Of a stretch of DNA of 64,000 nt, positions 1-13,920 are shown one piece after another. Position numbers and translations under genes: made by a program. Positions within the stretch are counted from its first letter, which is position 1; every line of letters starts with the position of its first letter. The stretch is from Bacteroidota bacterium (lineage in GTDB: Bacteria; Bacteroidota; Bacteroidia; Chitinophagales; Chitinophagaceae). The stretch covers positions 330,874-394,873 of the forward strand of contig VGGR01000001.1 in NCBI GenBank assembly GCA_016868585.1, given 5' to 3'. The notes below the pieces were generated by a model. It had not been told where the DNA came from, did not search any database, and was given only the letters and a program-made list of their open reading frames with translations.

Positions 1-1
1 T

Positions 2-151
2 CAGCAAGGCGTTACAATAAAGAAAATCGGATCGGAGGCGCGAAAGGACATCGAAGCATTTTTGCAAGAGAAAGTTTATTTGGAGCTTTTTGTAAAAGTG
101 AGACCCCGATGGCGAGACAATGAATTATTGTTGAACGAATACGGATATTAA
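2..151 (+). CDS. era: GTPase Era, C-terminal KH-domain end (5' truncated by window)
   Basis: Frame 2 reads QQGVTIKKIGSEARKDIEAFLQEKVYLELFVKVRPRWRDNELLLNEYGY*, typical Era C-terminus; followed by der. Confidence 0.9.
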   Translation, partial: QQGVTIKKIGSEARKDIEAFLQEKVYLELFVKVRPRWRDNELLLNEYGY

Positions 152-152
152 T

Positions 153-1466
153 ATGTCATTTACAGTTGCAATAGTCGGCAGACCTAATGTTGGAAAGAGC
201 ACCTTGTTTAATAGATTGTTAGAACAACGTAAAGCTATTGTCGATGACATCTCGGGAGTTACAAGAGATCGTCAGTACGGGGTAGCAGATTGGAATGGTA
301 AAAATTTTAATGTCATTGATACGGGTGGTTTTGTACACGGAAGTGAAGATGTTTTTGAGCGAGAAATTGCCAAACAAGTATTGGTAGCCCTGGAAGAAGC
401 TAATGTGATTTTATTGATGGTTGATGCGGCAACAGGCCGTACTGATCGAGATGACTCTATGGTTGGGTTACTGCGAAAAAGCACAAAACCCGTATTTGTA
501 GTGGTGAATAAAGTGGATGATAACGAGCGGCTATTGGAGGCTTCTGAGTTTTACTCCCTTGGATTGGAACCGGTATTTTTCATTGCCGCGGCAAGTGGAA
601 GTGGCACAGGAGAATTATTGGACGCAATTACTGCATTGATGCCAGTTGAGCTTTCCACCGGACAAACTGAAGAAAATAAGCTCCCCAAGATTGCTATTAT
701 CGGTCAGCCCAATACGGGGAAGTCCTCCCTTTTGAATGCATTGATAGGACAGGAGCGAACCATTGTAAGCAATATTGCAGGTACTACGCGTGATACGATC
801 CATACGCACTATAATTTATTTCAAAAGGAATTTGTGTTAATTGACACCGCAGGAATTCGCCGTAAGGCAAAGGTCCATGAGGACCTAGAGTTTTATGCTG
901 TGATCCGTGCAATCAAAGCAATGGATGAAGCGGATGTCTGTTTGCTACTATTGGATGCCGAAAAGGGCTTAACCGCACAGGACCTAAATATTTATAGTCT
1001 GGCAACAAAAAAAGGAAAGGGAATTGTGCTAGTGGTAAATAAGTGGGATTTAATGGTTAAGGGAACAAACACCGCTGTTCAAACCGAAAAAGAGCTTAGA
1101 AAAAGATTGGCTCCCTTTAACGATGTTCCTATTTTATTTGTATCTGCAGTAGAGAAGATTCGTATCCATAAAGCGATTGAAGCTGCGCTTCAAGTTTATG
1201 CCAGCCGACAGCAAAAGATCCCTACGTCTGAGTTGAATGAAAAAATGCTCAAAGCAATCGAGGCCTATCACCCCCCGGTTGTGAGAGGATATCCAATAAA
1301 GATTAAGTTTATCACCCAACTACCTACGGTTGTTCCCAGCTTTGCATTTTTCTGCAACTTTCCAGACGATATCAAAACTCCTTACAAAAATTATTTGGAG
1401 AACCAGTTACGCTCGCATTTTAATTTCACAGGCGTTCCCGTTCGGTTGTTTTTCAGAAAAAAGTAA
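153..1466 (+). CDS. der: Ribosome-associated GTPase Der (EngA)
   Basis: Two G domains (GRPNVGKSTLFN, GQPNTGKSSLLN) and C-terminal KH-like domain. Confidence 0.97.
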   Translation: MSFTVAIVGRPNVGKSTLFNRLLEQRKAIVDDISGVTRDRQYGVADWNGKNFNVIDTGGFVHGSEDVFEREIAKQVLVALEEANVILLMVDAATGRTDRDDSMVGLLRKSTKPVFVVVNKVDDNERLLEASEFYSLGLEPVFFIAAASGSGTGELLDAITALMPVELSTGQTEENKLPKIAIIGQPNTGKSSLLNALIGQERTIVSNIAGTTRDTIHTHYNLFQKEFVLIDTAGIRRKAKVHEDLEFYAVIRAIKAMDEADVCLLLLDAEKGLTAQDLNIYSLATKKGKGIVLVVNKWDLMVKGTNTAVQTEKELRKRLAPFNDVPILFVSAVEKIRIHKAIEAALQVYASRQQKIPTSELNEKMLKAIEAYHPPVVRGYPIKIKFITQLPTVVPSFAFFCNFPDDIKTPYKNYLENQLRSHFNFTGVPVRLFFRKK

Positions 1467-1496
1467 ACAGCAGCCGGTTTCTTTCTGCCATTCACA

Positions 1497-2207
1497 TTAA
1501 CCAGCAGTAGGGTCCGTTTTTTTGGAGATCGTTTTCAGTTGAATCACGTCTACTATTAAGGCAAACGCCAATGAGAAATAAATGTATTCTTTGGGAATAT
1601 GAAACCCTAGCCCATCTGCAAGCAGGGCTACTCCGATCATTAGCAGAAAGCAAAGAGCTAAAATTTTAAATGAGGGATGTCGGCGTATGAAATCGCTGAT
1701 CGGTCCTGCTGCTATCATCATAATTGCAACGGCGGTAATTACGGCAGCATACATGACCCAAAGTTCCTGCACCATGCCTACGGCAGTTATGATAGAGTCT
1801 ACTGAAAAAACCAGATCTAAAACCACTATCTCGCCCAAAAGCTGTACAAATGTGGCCTTGACAGGGATGGAAGCCATTGGATTGGCTGCCACCTCGGTTT
1901 GATAATAGATTTCTTTTGTGCTTTTGTACAACAGAAATAGTCCGCCTGTAAGTAATATCAATCCTTTGCCGGTGAATGCCGTAGTGCCTATTGAGAATAG
2001 CGTTGTATCCAGCTTAAGAATCCAGGCAATGAATGCAAGTAGAAGCAAACGCATTAACATGGCCAGCGTAAGCCCCCAAAACTTCAATTTTTTTCGTTGC
2101 TGATCTGGGAGTCTGTCTGCTAATATGGATATAAATATGATATTATCAATTCCCAGGATTACCTCAAGGACAATCAAAGAAAGGAGCGGAATCAGGGCTT
2201 CTGCCAT
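1497..2207 (-). CDS. TerC family integral membrane protein
   Basis: EVILGIDNIIFISILADRLP and DLVFSVDSIITAVGM motifs. Confidence 0.9.
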   Translation of the reverse strand: MAEALIPLLSLIVLEVILGIDNIIFISILADRLPDQQRKKLKFWGLTLAMLMRLLLLAFIAWILKLDTTLFSIGTTAFTGKGLILLTGGLFLLYKSTKEIYYQTEVAANPMASIPVKATFVQLLGEIVVLDLVFSVDSIITAVGMVQELWVMYAAVITAVAIMMIAAGPISDFIRRHPSFKILALCFLLMIGVALLADGLGFHIPKEYIYFSLAFALIVDVIQLKTISKKTDPTAG

Positions 2208-2267
2208 AGATATGAAATTTCAACAAAACTATTACTTTGCTATAGTTGATGACCAAACTGAAATAAA

Positions 2268-2296
2268 AAAGCCTCACAGCAAGGTTGTAAGGCTTT
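2268..2296 (-). terminator. Rho-independent terminator for tRNA-Glu
   Basis: AAAGCCT...AGGCTTT stem followed by T-tract on minus strand. Confidence 0.7.
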
Positions 2297-2297
2297 G

Positions 2298-2369
2298 TAG
2301 CCCGTACGGGATTCGAACCCGTATCACCACCGTGAAAGGGTGGTGTCCTAGCCCTTAGACGAACGGGCC
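2298..2369 (-). tRNA. tRNA-Glu(TTC)
   Basis: Cloverleaf; anticodon loop CTTTCAC; GGTTCGAATCC T-arm; complementary acceptor ends. Confidence 0.95.
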
Positions 2370-2382
2370 GTTTTGGGAGCGG

Positions 2383-2390
2383 CAAAGATA
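2383..2390 (-). promoter_or_regulatory. Bacteroidota -7 box TATCTTTG upstream of tRNA-Glu
   Basis: TAnnTTTG consensus just upstream of the tRNA. Confidence 0.65.
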
Positions 2391-2430
2391 GGGTGCTACT
2401 GTTAGCCAACCAAATCTCGCCTCCTTGCTT

Positions 2431-2438
2431 TACCTTTG
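2431..2438 (+). promoter_or_regulatory. Bacteroidota -7 box TACCTTTG upstream of gap
   Basis: TAnnTTTG consensus 18 nt before gap ATG. Confidence 0.65.
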
Positions 2439-2456
2439 CATCCTTAAAATTTATGT

Positions 2457-3467
2457 ATGGCATCTGTTAAGGTAGCAATCAATGGTTTTGGAAGAATTGG
2501 AAGGTTGGTATACCGGAAAATTTACAACATGGAGGGCATTGATGTAATTGCTATAAACGACTTAACCAGCCCAAAGGTTTTAGCTCATTTATTGAAGTAT
2601 GACAGCGCACAAGGCCGTTTTGATGCCGAAGTAAAGGCCAATGAAGATTCAATCATCGTGAATAATGATGTATTGAAAATATATGCTCAAAAGGATCCCG
2701 CACAAATTCCATGGGCTGCACATGAAGTGGATGTGGTATTGGAGTGTACAGGGTTTTTTACTGATAAGGAGAAAGCAGAAGCACATTTGCGTGCCGGCGC
2801 AAAAAGAGTGGTGATCTCCGCTCCTGCTACTGGGGATTTAAAGACAGTCGTTTTTAATGTCAATCATCAGATATTGGATGGTACGGAAACTGTGATCTCC
2901 TGTGCCTCTTGCACCACCAATTGTTTGGCTCCCATGGCAAAAGTGTTGGACCAGCAATATGGTATTGCAGTGGGCCATATGACTACCATTCATGCGTATA
3001 CGAATGATCAAAATACGTTGGATGCTCCACATCCCAAAGGGGATTTGCGTAGGGCAAGAGCTGCTGCCGGAAACATCGTCCCCAACAGTACGGGAGCTGC
3101 GAAAGCAATCGGATTGGTATTGCCTCAATTGAAAGGTAAATTGGATGGGGGTGCTCAACGTGTTCCTACTATTACCGGCTCACTCACAGAGCTAATTTCA
3201 ATCTTGAACAAAAAAGTTACCGTTGAGGAAGTAAATGCTGCCATGAAAGCGGCCGCTAATGATTCCTTTGGTTATACGGAGGACGAAATTGTTAGTACTG
3301 ACATTGTCGGTATTAGCTATGGCTCACTCTTTGATGCTACTCAAACTAAAGTCATAACCGTTGGAGACCACCAGTTAGTTAAAACGGTAAGTTGGTATGA
3401 TAATGAGATGAGTTATGTAAGTCAACTGGTTCGAACAGTAAATTACTTTGCAAAATTAATTCGATAA
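2457..3467 (+). CDS. gap: Type I glyceraldehyde-3-phosphate dehydrogenase
   Basis: [20 protein letters not shown] active-site motif. Confidence 0.98.
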   Translation: MASVKVAINGFGRIGRLVYRKIYNMEGIDVIAINDLTSPKVLAHLLKYDSAQGRFDAEVKANEDSIIVNNDVLKIYAQKDPAQIPWAAHEVDVVLECTGFFTDKEKAEAHLRAGAKRVVISAPATGDLKTVVFNVNHQILDGTETVISCASCTTNCLAPMAKVLDQQYGIAVGHMTTIHAYTNDQNTLDAPHPKGDLRRARAAAGNIVPNSTGAAKAIGLVLPQLKGKLDGGAQRVPTITGSLTELISILNKKVTVEEVNAAMKAAANDSFGYTEDEIVSTDIVGISYGSLFDATQTKVITVGDHQLVKTVSWYDNEMSYVSQLVRTVNYFAKLIR

Positions 3468-4669
3468 TGCAAGGTGCGTTTGCGTCCTTTTCTTTCGATA
3501 ATCAAAAAGCATTGGTGCGGGTAGACTTTAATGTTCCGCTTGATGCACAACAGCAAATTACTGACGATACACGAATTTGTGCTGCCTTGCCAACGATCCG
3601 ACAAATTTTATCTCAAGGCGGATCTGTTGTTTTAATGAGTCATCTGGGCAGACCTAAAGAAGGCCCCACTGATAAATTCTCATTAAGACATTTGGTGGCG
3701 CGTTTGCAGCAATTACTTCCTAGTACCCCAATCAAATTTGCACCTGACTGTGTTGGAGAAGCGGCCAGAAAACTATCTGCGGCCTTATTGCCTGGTGAAG
3801 TACTCTTGTTAGAGAATCTTCGGTTTCATAAAGAGGAGGAAAGGGGTGATGTTGCCTTTGCAAAGCAATTGGCCCAATTAGGAACGGTTTGGGTAAACGA
3901 TGCATTTGGTACCGCTCACCGAGCGCATGCATCTACTGCAATTATTGCTCAATTCTTTTCTCCCCAGCAACGAGTGTTTGGGTTATTGATGGAGGCCGAA
4001 GTTGCGAGTGCCACACGCGTATTGCACGAGTCTACTAAGCCATTTGTGGCTATCATTGGAGGGGCTAAGGTTAGCGATAAAATACTGATCATTGAAAATT
4101 TATTGGAACCTGCCACGGATATTATTATTGGTGGCGGCATGGCTTACACTTTTTGGAAAGCACAGGGAAAAATGATAGGTAATTCGCTTTGCGAAGAGGA
4201 TCGGTTGATGCTGGCTGCTGAACTGTTGAATAAGGCTGCCTCAAAAGGCGTTACTATTCATTTGCCTGTGGATAGTACCATTGCGGATAAATTTGCAGCA
4301 GATGCTACTATCACTAATTGTGAAAGTTTTACTATTCCAGCCGGTTGGATGGGTTTGGATATCGGCCAAAAAGCGAGAGCGGATTTTGATTCGGTTATAT
4401 CATCCGCCCATACCATACTATGGAACGGCCCAATGGGGGTTTTTGAAATGAAGCCGTTTCAGGCGGGTACTTTGGCTATAGCGGCATCCATTGCCCGTGC
4501 AACTGAAAAAGGGGCATTTTCATTGGTGGGTGGCGGTGACTCAGTAGCTGCGGTCAATCAATTTGGATTCGCTAACCAAGTGAGCTATGTTTCAACTGGG
4601 GGAGGCGCACTCCTGGAATATTTCGAAGGTAAAATGCTGCCTGGAATTGCAGCTGTCCGGCAATCCTGA
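3467..4669 (+). CDS. pgk: Phosphoglycerate kinase
   Basis: RVDFNVPLD, LMSHLGRPK, GGGDSVAAV motifs; starts within gap stop codon (TAATG). Confidence 0.98.
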   Translation: MQGAFASFSFDNQKALVRVDFNVPLDAQQQITDDTRICAALPTIRQILSQGGSVVLMSHLGRPKEGPTDKFSLRHLVARLQQLLPSTPIKFAPDCVGEAARKLSAALLPGEVLLLENLRFHKEEERGDVAFAKQLAQLGTVWVNDAFGTAHRAHASTAIIAQFFSPQQRVFGLLMEAEVASATRVLHESTKPFVAIIGGAKVSDKILIIENLLEPATDIIIGGGMAYTFWKAQGKMIGNSLCEEDRLMLAAELLNKAASKGVTIHLPVDSTIADKFAADATITNCESFTIPAGWMGLDIGQKARADFDSVISSAHTILWNGPMGVFEMKPFQAGTLAIAASIARATEKGAFSLVGGGDSVAAVNQFGFANQVSYVSTGGGALLEYFEGKMLPGIAAVRQS

Positions 4670-4751
4670 TCAAAGTTTGACAGACCATCTTTTTGTAAAC
4701 TTATCGTATACTTTTCTTTTACACTAAATTTGTGGTATAAATAAAATAAAT

Positions 4752-5342
4752 ATGAAAGGAACTACGCTTGTCCTCTTAATTATCGGGGGTTTGTTTTTGA
4801 TCTTTGGTTTTTGGGGGTGCAATACCTACAATGGATTTGTTTCAGGTGATCAGGGGGTGAAAAAAGCTTGGAGCAATGTCGAAACAAATTATCAGCGTCG
4901 CAGTGATTTGTATGGAAGCGTTATTAAAACAGTAGAGGCCTCTGCTAATTTTGAAAAATCAACCTTACAATCAGTGGTAGATGCTCGGGCTGCTGCCACA
5001 CAGGTTAAAATTGACGTCAACGATCCCGCTTCATTACAAGCTTACCAACAAGCACAAGCAAATTTGCAAGGTTCGTTCAGTCGCCTGGTCGCAACCTTTG
5101 AACAGTATCCTGACTTAAAGACCACTCAAGCATTTCAAGATTTTCAAACACAAATTGAAGGAACTGAAAATCGTATCAATGTAGCACGTCAGGATTACAA
5201 CAAAGCTGTTGAATATTTTAATCTGCGCGTGAAGCGTTTCCCTGGAAATATCATGGCAGGGCTATTTAATTTTACTGATAAGCCTTATTACGAAGCGGAC
5301 AAAGGTTCAGAGAAAGCACCCGACATTAATTTCAATAGTTAG
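4752..5342 (+). CDS. lemA: LemA family protein
   Basis: N-terminal TM, WSNVETNYQRRSDLYGSVIKTV, ENRINVARQDYNKAVEYFN. Confidence 0.95.
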   Translation: MKGTTLVLLIIGGLFLIFGFWGCNTYNGFVSGDQGVKKAWSNVETNYQRRSDLYGSVIKTVEASANFEKSTLQSVVDARAAATQVKIDVNDPASLQAYQQAQANLQGSFSRLVATFEQYPDLKTTQAFQDFQTQIEGTENRINVARQDYNKAVEYFNLRVKRFPGNIMAGLFNFTDKPYYEADKGSEKAPDINFNS

Positions 5343-5346
5343 TAGT

Positions 5347-5808
5347 TTGTTTTCACTTTTTAATAAAAAAGCTGCTCATTTTTTTTCCGATCAGGATCGC
5401 ATGGCTATCCATGGTGCTATTGTCGTGGCCGAGCAAAAAACCAGTGGCGAAGTCTGCGTATACGTTGAAAGTAAATGCCGCTACATCAATGCTGCCGATC
5501 GTGCCGCCGAATTATTTCTCCAATTGGAAATGCATAAGACAGCTGCTAGAAATGGAGTTTTGTTTTATTTGGCAATCAAGGATCGTCAAGTAGCGGTTTG
5601 GGGCGACCAAGGTATTCATGAAAAACTGGGAACTGCATTTTGGCAGCTCCAGGTTGATAGGATTATTTCTGCATTTCAAGCGCAAGACCCTACGCCTGGC
5701 ATCTGTTCAGGTATCCAAGAAATCGGCACTGCATTGCACACCCATTTCCCATACGGGGGGGATAAAGACAAGAACGAATTATCAGACGAACTTTTTTTTG
5801 GTCGATGA
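5347..5808 (+). CDS. TPM domain protein without signal peptide
   Basis: Downstream of lemA; TSGEVCVYVES, AVWGDQGIHEKLG; TTG start. Confidence 0.85.
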   Translation: MFSLFNKKAAHFFSDQDRMAIHGAIVVAEQKTSGEVCVYVESKCRYINAADRAAELFLQLEMHKTAARNGVLFYLAIKDRQVAVWGDQGIHEKLGTAFWQLQVDRIISAFQAQDPTPGICSGIQEIGTALHTHFPYGGDKDKNELSDELFFGR

Positions 5809-6599
5809 AAATAGCGGGCTACCTTATATTATTCTGCTTTTTAATTGCAACAGTCGCTGACGCACAAATAGAAAAGAGTTTACCGGCAAGACCCAATCCA
5901 GCAAGACTGTACAATGATCTTACAAAATCGGCTACGTTCTTGACAAAGCCACAGGCTGATTTTCTCGAAAGAACATTGGTTTCTTTTGATGATAGTACCT
6001 CTACTCAAATTGCCATTGTGGTAGTGGAAAGCTTGGAGGGTTATTCGGCAAATGAATATGCCACTGCTTTAGGAAGAAAATGGGGAATAGGGAGGCAGGC
6101 TTTTAATAATGGAGTGGTGGTGTTGATTTCTACCGGGGGTAGAGATGCTAACCGAGACGCTTATATTGCAATAGGCTATGGTCTTGAAGGTGCCATACCT
6201 GATGTTACAGCCGATGCCATACTTGAGAAAGAATTAATTCCTTCGTTAAAAGAAGGAAATTATTTTTTAGGTTTTAAAAGGGCAATCGATGCATTAATAA
6301 AAGCATCGGCAGGCGAGTACAAGCTAGAAAGAAGAAAAAGAAAGTCGCCCAAAGTAGGGGTCCCTTCAATAGTTCTTGTGATCCTCTTGATATTAATTTC
6401 AATGTTATCATCACGTGGAGGAGGCACCATGATTAACCGTCGTGGTCACCGCGGCTGGACCGGGGTCCCCTGGCTGGGAGGTGGTTTTAGCGGAGGCAGT
6501 GGCTGGGGTGGCGGCTCAGGTGGAGGGTTTGGAGGAGGTGGTTTTGGTGGTTTTGGCGGGGGAAGTTTTGGAGGAGGCGGTGCCGGAGGGAAGTGGTAG
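5805..6599 (+). CDS. TPM domain protein with signal peptide, TM and Gly-rich C-terminus
   Basis: QIAIVVVESLEGYSANEYA, AIGYGLEGAIPD; C-terminal GGGSGGGFGGGGFGG tail. Confidence 0.9.
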   Translation: MKIAGYLILFCFLIATVADAQIEKSLPARPNPARLYNDLTKSATFLTKPQADFLERTLVSFDDSTSTQIAIVVVESLEGYSANEYATALGRKWGIGRQAFNNGVVVLISTGGRDANRDAYIAIGYGLEGAIPDVTADAILEKELIPSLKEGNYFLGFKRAIDALIKASAGEYKLERRKRKSPKVGVPSIVLVILLILISMLSSRGGGTMINRRGHRGWTGVPWLGGGFSGGSGWGGGSGGGFGGGGFGGFGGGSFGGGGAGGKW

Positions 6600-6619
6600 C
6601 TTTTAATGGTTATTTTTAG

Positions 6620-7603
6620 GTGCTAAAACCAAAAAACTTCATGAGATTTTTCCTTCTTGTTCTTTTACTATTTTTTTCAACGTATTTCTTGAGCGCACAA
6701 CGGTTAAATTTTGTATACATACAGTCGGAACCTGCTCAGTTTTTTTCAGTTATAATCAAAGCAGACACAATCAGCTCATCAAAGTCAGGTTATTTGATCT
6801 TGTCCAAATTGACCGACACGGCTTATCAGATTACAATTAGTTTTCCGGGGCAAAATTGGCCTGCGCAATATTTTACATTGGACGTATTTCAATCAGACAG
6901 GGGATATCTACTTAAGGATTATGGCGAAAAGGGGTGGGGATTATTGGACTGGAGAAGTTTGCTGGTGCAATATGGAAAAAGGAGTAATCCGATAGCAAAT
7001 ACCCAGGGCAAATCCACAGCAGCGTCGGATGAATTCTCAGACCTTCTTGCCATGGCCTCGGGCGATGCAACCTTGCGCGCCAGAGAAGAACCTCAGCAAT
7101 CAGGGGTAGTATCCACACAGCCAGCTGCCATAAAGGTATTGCCCGATTCCAGTCAACAAGCTGGCATTCTTATAGAGCAGCCTGTTAAGGACTCTGCTTT
7201 CCAAAATTCAGCAGCCTTAATAGAAAAAACAGCTGCAACGGCAATGCAAGCAGCGCATCCGGAAAAAGACACTACAGCTGTATTGTATACATCCCCGGTT
7301 ATAACAAATCCAAGATGTTCGGTTATTGCCACTCCCCAACAACTGAATCAGTTATTGGCTACTATGAATTCGTTGACAGTTGACATTAAGCGAGTGCTGT
7401 TGATTAGCAAATCGCTTCAAAAATTTTGTCTGACCGTATCTCAGGTTGCCGTATTAATTGAAAAATTTGACACAGACGAAGGACGATATGACTTTTTATT
7501 GGAGGCCTGGTTATACGTGAGCGATCGTTCGCGTTTTACTGATCTTTTTTCCGGTTTTAAAAACCCTGAGTTTGTAATTCGGCTCAAAGAGATGCTTCAA
7601 TAA
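6620..7603 (+). CDS. DUF4476-like exported protein
   Basis: Signal peptide; C-terminus LIEKFDTDEGRYDFLLEAWLYVSDRSRFTDLFSGF resembles DUF4476; ATG start more likely at 6641. Confidence 0.7.
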   Translation: MLKPKNFMRFFLLVLLLFFSTYFLSAQRLNFVYIQSEPAQFFSVIIKADTISSSKSGYLILSKLTDTAYQITISFPGQNWPAQYFTLDVFQSDRGYLLKDYGEKGWGLLDWRSLLVQYGKRSNPIANTQGKSTAASDEFSDLLAMASGDATLRAREEPQQSGVVSTQPAAIKVLPDSSQQAGILIEQPVKDSAFQNSAALIEKTAATAMQAAHPEKDTTAVLYTSPVITNPRCSVIATPQQLNQLLATMNSLTVDIKRVLLISKSLQKFCLTVSQVAVLIEKFDTDEGRYDFLLEAWLYVSDRSRFTDLFSGFKNPEFVIRLKEMLQ

Positions 7604-8346
7604 TGCCTAGATATTTTTTAGAAGTAGCGTACAAAGGAACTCCATACAGTGGTTTGCAGTCGCAGGAAAACGCATGGACCGTGCAAGCAGCAATTGAAAA
7701 AGCCTTTGCCACCTTGCAACGTGTACAGGTTAACATGACCGGTTCGTCCAGAACAGATGCAGGAGTTCATGCCTTGCAAAATTTTTTTCATTTTGATACT
7801 GATGAATTGATCCATTCTCAGTTTATCTATAAGATGAACGCCATTCTCCCTCCTTCAATTATTGTGAAATCCCTGCAAGAAGTCAACGCAGATGCACATT
7901 GTCGTTTTGATGCCTCGTATCGACATTACCAGTATTACCTATATTTTACAAAGGATCCTTTCATGGAGGACAGGGCTTGGTTTTATCCTTACCCGCTGAA
8001 TAGAGACTTGTTAAACCAAGCCGCAGCTATTTTGTTAGCCGTCAGCGATTTTACCAGTTTTTCAAAACGTAACACACAGGTAAAGACATTTACCTGTCAG
8101 TTAACTGAAAGTAAGTGGATAGAAGAACAAGGTTGTCTGGTCTATTCAGTCAAGGGCAATCGTTTTTTAAGGGGGATGGTAAGGGCACTTGTTTCCACTA
8201 TGACACTTGTTGGAAGCGAGAAAGTAAGTATAGACCAATTCAAAGAGATTATCGCTGCAAAGGATTGCACCAGAGCTAGTTTTGTGGCTCCCGCACATGG
8301 GCTTTTTCTCGTTAAGGTGGGATTGTTGCCTTTTAAAACCCAATAG
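7603..8346 (+). CDS. truA: tRNA pseudouridine(38-40) synthase TruA
   Basis: YKGTPYSGLQSQ, GSSRTDAGVHA catalytic motif, RGMVRALV. Confidence 0.97.
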   Translation: MPRYFLEVAYKGTPYSGLQSQENAWTVQAAIEKAFATLQRVQVNMTGSSRTDAGVHALQNFFHFDTDELIHSQFIYKMNAILPPSIIVKSLQEVNADAHCRFDASYRHYQYYLYFTKDPFMEDRAWFYPYPLNRDLLNQAAAILLAVSDFTSFSKRNTQVKTFTCQLTESKWIEEQGCLVYSVKGNRFLRGMVRALVSTMTLVGSEKVSIDQFKEIIAAKDCTRASFVAPAHGLFLVKVGLLPFKTQ

Positions 8347-8424
8347 GGGACTGTGTTCTGTTGATAATCAATATTTTTTCAGATTTTTTTTTACCCAAAT
8401 GTTCGCCAGTAACGCCAATTGCTC

Positions 8425-8432
8425 TATCTTTG
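8425..8432 (+). promoter_or_regulatory. -7 box TATCTTTG of rRNA operon promoter
   Basis: TAnnTTTG consensus upstream of 16S leader. Confidence 0.65.
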
Positions 8433-8598
8433 CCGTTCGCTTTGAAAAAACGGGAACAGATCTTTAGAAAACAATTGATTTTCAAGCTAAATGATTCAGT
8501 TTTTGTTGGAAAATAAATACTGAAAAATTTGGTAGACATAAATGGACGCTTACCTTCGCACTCCTGTTCAAAAAACCGGTAGGCTCGTAACGGCCGAA

Positions 8599-8608
8599 GA
8601 TCTTTGAA
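8599..8608 (+). promoter_or_regulatory. boxA-like antitermination element before 16S
   Basis: GATCTTTGAA resembles the rrn boxA core; matching CTCTTTGACA precedes 23S. Confidence 0.5.
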
Positions 8609-8614
8609 AGTTGG

Positions 8615-8666
8615 GAAACAATAGCACTCATTCTTGCTTCACGCGAGAATGAAACAAAAGGTAAGT
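8615..8666 (+). other. 5' half of 16S processing stem
   Basis: GAAACAATAGCA and AGGTAAGT complement TGCTATTGTTTC and ACTTACCT at 10283-10301; internal side hairpin CATTCTTGC/GCGAGAATG. Confidence 0.75.
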
Positions 8667-8739
8667 CAAACGAAAACAATTCGATTTGACACGTTAATTT
8701 TCTCTTGAGAATTTTAAAATGTCAGTATCAAACATCATT

Positions 8740-10272
<1,533 letters not shown>

Positions 10273-10282
10273 TAGAGTGTTT

Positions 10283-10301
10283 ACTTACCTGCTATTGTTT
10301 C
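10283..10301 (+). other. 3' half of 16S processing stem
   Basis: Complements 8615-8626 and 8659-8666. Confidence 0.75.
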
Positions 10302-10364
10302 TTCTTCTTTCATTGTTTTAGTTCTTTGTATCGGAAACCCGTAACACGGGGGCTACAAACAAAT

Positions 10365-10439
10365 AGATCCGTAGCTCAGCCTGGTTAGAGCACTACACTG
10401 ATAATGTAGGGGTCAGCAGTTCAAATCTGCTCGGGTCTA
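10365..10439 (+). tRNA. tRNA-Ile(GAT)
   Basis: Cloverleaf in ITS; anticodon loop CTGATAA. Confidence 0.95.
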
Positions 10440-10530
10440 CTGAAGGACGAACTCGTTTGGTCACTGGTTCCCTGGTCATGTAAAGCCCTGCCTGAACTGC
10501 CAACAGAACTACCAACTCCAGACTACAATC

Positions 10531-10604
10531 GGGGGATTAGCTCAGTTGGCTAGAGCATTAGCTTTGCAAGCTAAGGGTCATCGGTTCGACTCCGATATCC
10601 TCCA
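10531..10604 (+). tRNA. tRNA-Ala(TGC)
   Basis: GGGGGATTAGCTCAG...TTTGCAA...ATCCTCCA. Confidence 0.96.
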
Positions 10605-10613
10605 CAGATCTTT

Positions 10614-10661
10614 AGATGTGATTCATAATGGTGAATCATCTGGTTCAAGTCCAGCACATCT
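10614..10661 (+). other. tRNA-like element lacking a D-arm (candidate mini-tRNA or tRNA remnant)
   Basis: Perfect 7-bp acceptor-like stem AGATGTG/CACATCT enclosing hairpin ATTCA-TAATGG-TGAAT and T-arm CTGG-TTCAAGT-CCAG. Confidence 0.55.
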
Positions 10662-10692
10662 GCTTGTTCGCTATTTGCGAATCAGCTCTTTG

Positions 10693-10715
10693 ACATATTG
10701 GAAAATAAATGTTAG
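10693..10715 (+). other. 5' half of 23S processing stem
   Basis: ACATATTGGAAAAT and ATGTTAG complement CTAACATTTTCCAATATGT at 13659-13677. Confidence 0.75.
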
Positions 10716-10836
10716 ATGAGTATCTAACAATTCGATCACAATTTTAACAATCACACCATTTTTTGGTTGGTCTGAAGAAATGTGGTCGGGTAACAACTAC
10801 AAGAATAACAAATTCTAGTTTTTAATTTTTTTAAAG

Positions 10837-13622
<2,786 letters not shown>

Positions 13623-13658
13623 ATTTTTTTTCTTTTTTTAAAGAAAACAAGGTACTCG

Positions 13659-13677
13659 CTAACATTTTCCAATATGT
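13659..13677 (+). other. 3' half of 23S processing stem
   Basis: Complements 10693-10715. Confidence 0.75.
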
Positions 13678-13710
13678 TAATCTTATTGCTGCAGCAATGC
13701 AGTGAAGATC

Positions 13711-13822
<112 letters not shown>

Positions 13823-13828
13823 TTTATT

Positions 13829-13858
13829 AGCCCAATCGGTTTCCGGTTGGGCTTTTTT
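13829..13858 (+). terminator. rRNA operon terminator
   Basis: AGCCCAATCGG-ttt-CCGGTTGGGCT + T6. Confidence 0.92.
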
Positions 13859-13920
13859 ATTTCTTCCAATTGCTATTTATAGCGCAGCGATAATTTTTAT
13901 AATTTACATCCCAAGATTTA

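Noticed and set aside
6480-6597. Gly-codon-rich repetitive DNA at the end of the second TPM gene
   Set aside because: It is explained by the common Gly-rich C-terminus of TPM-domain proteins, not an independent repeat element.
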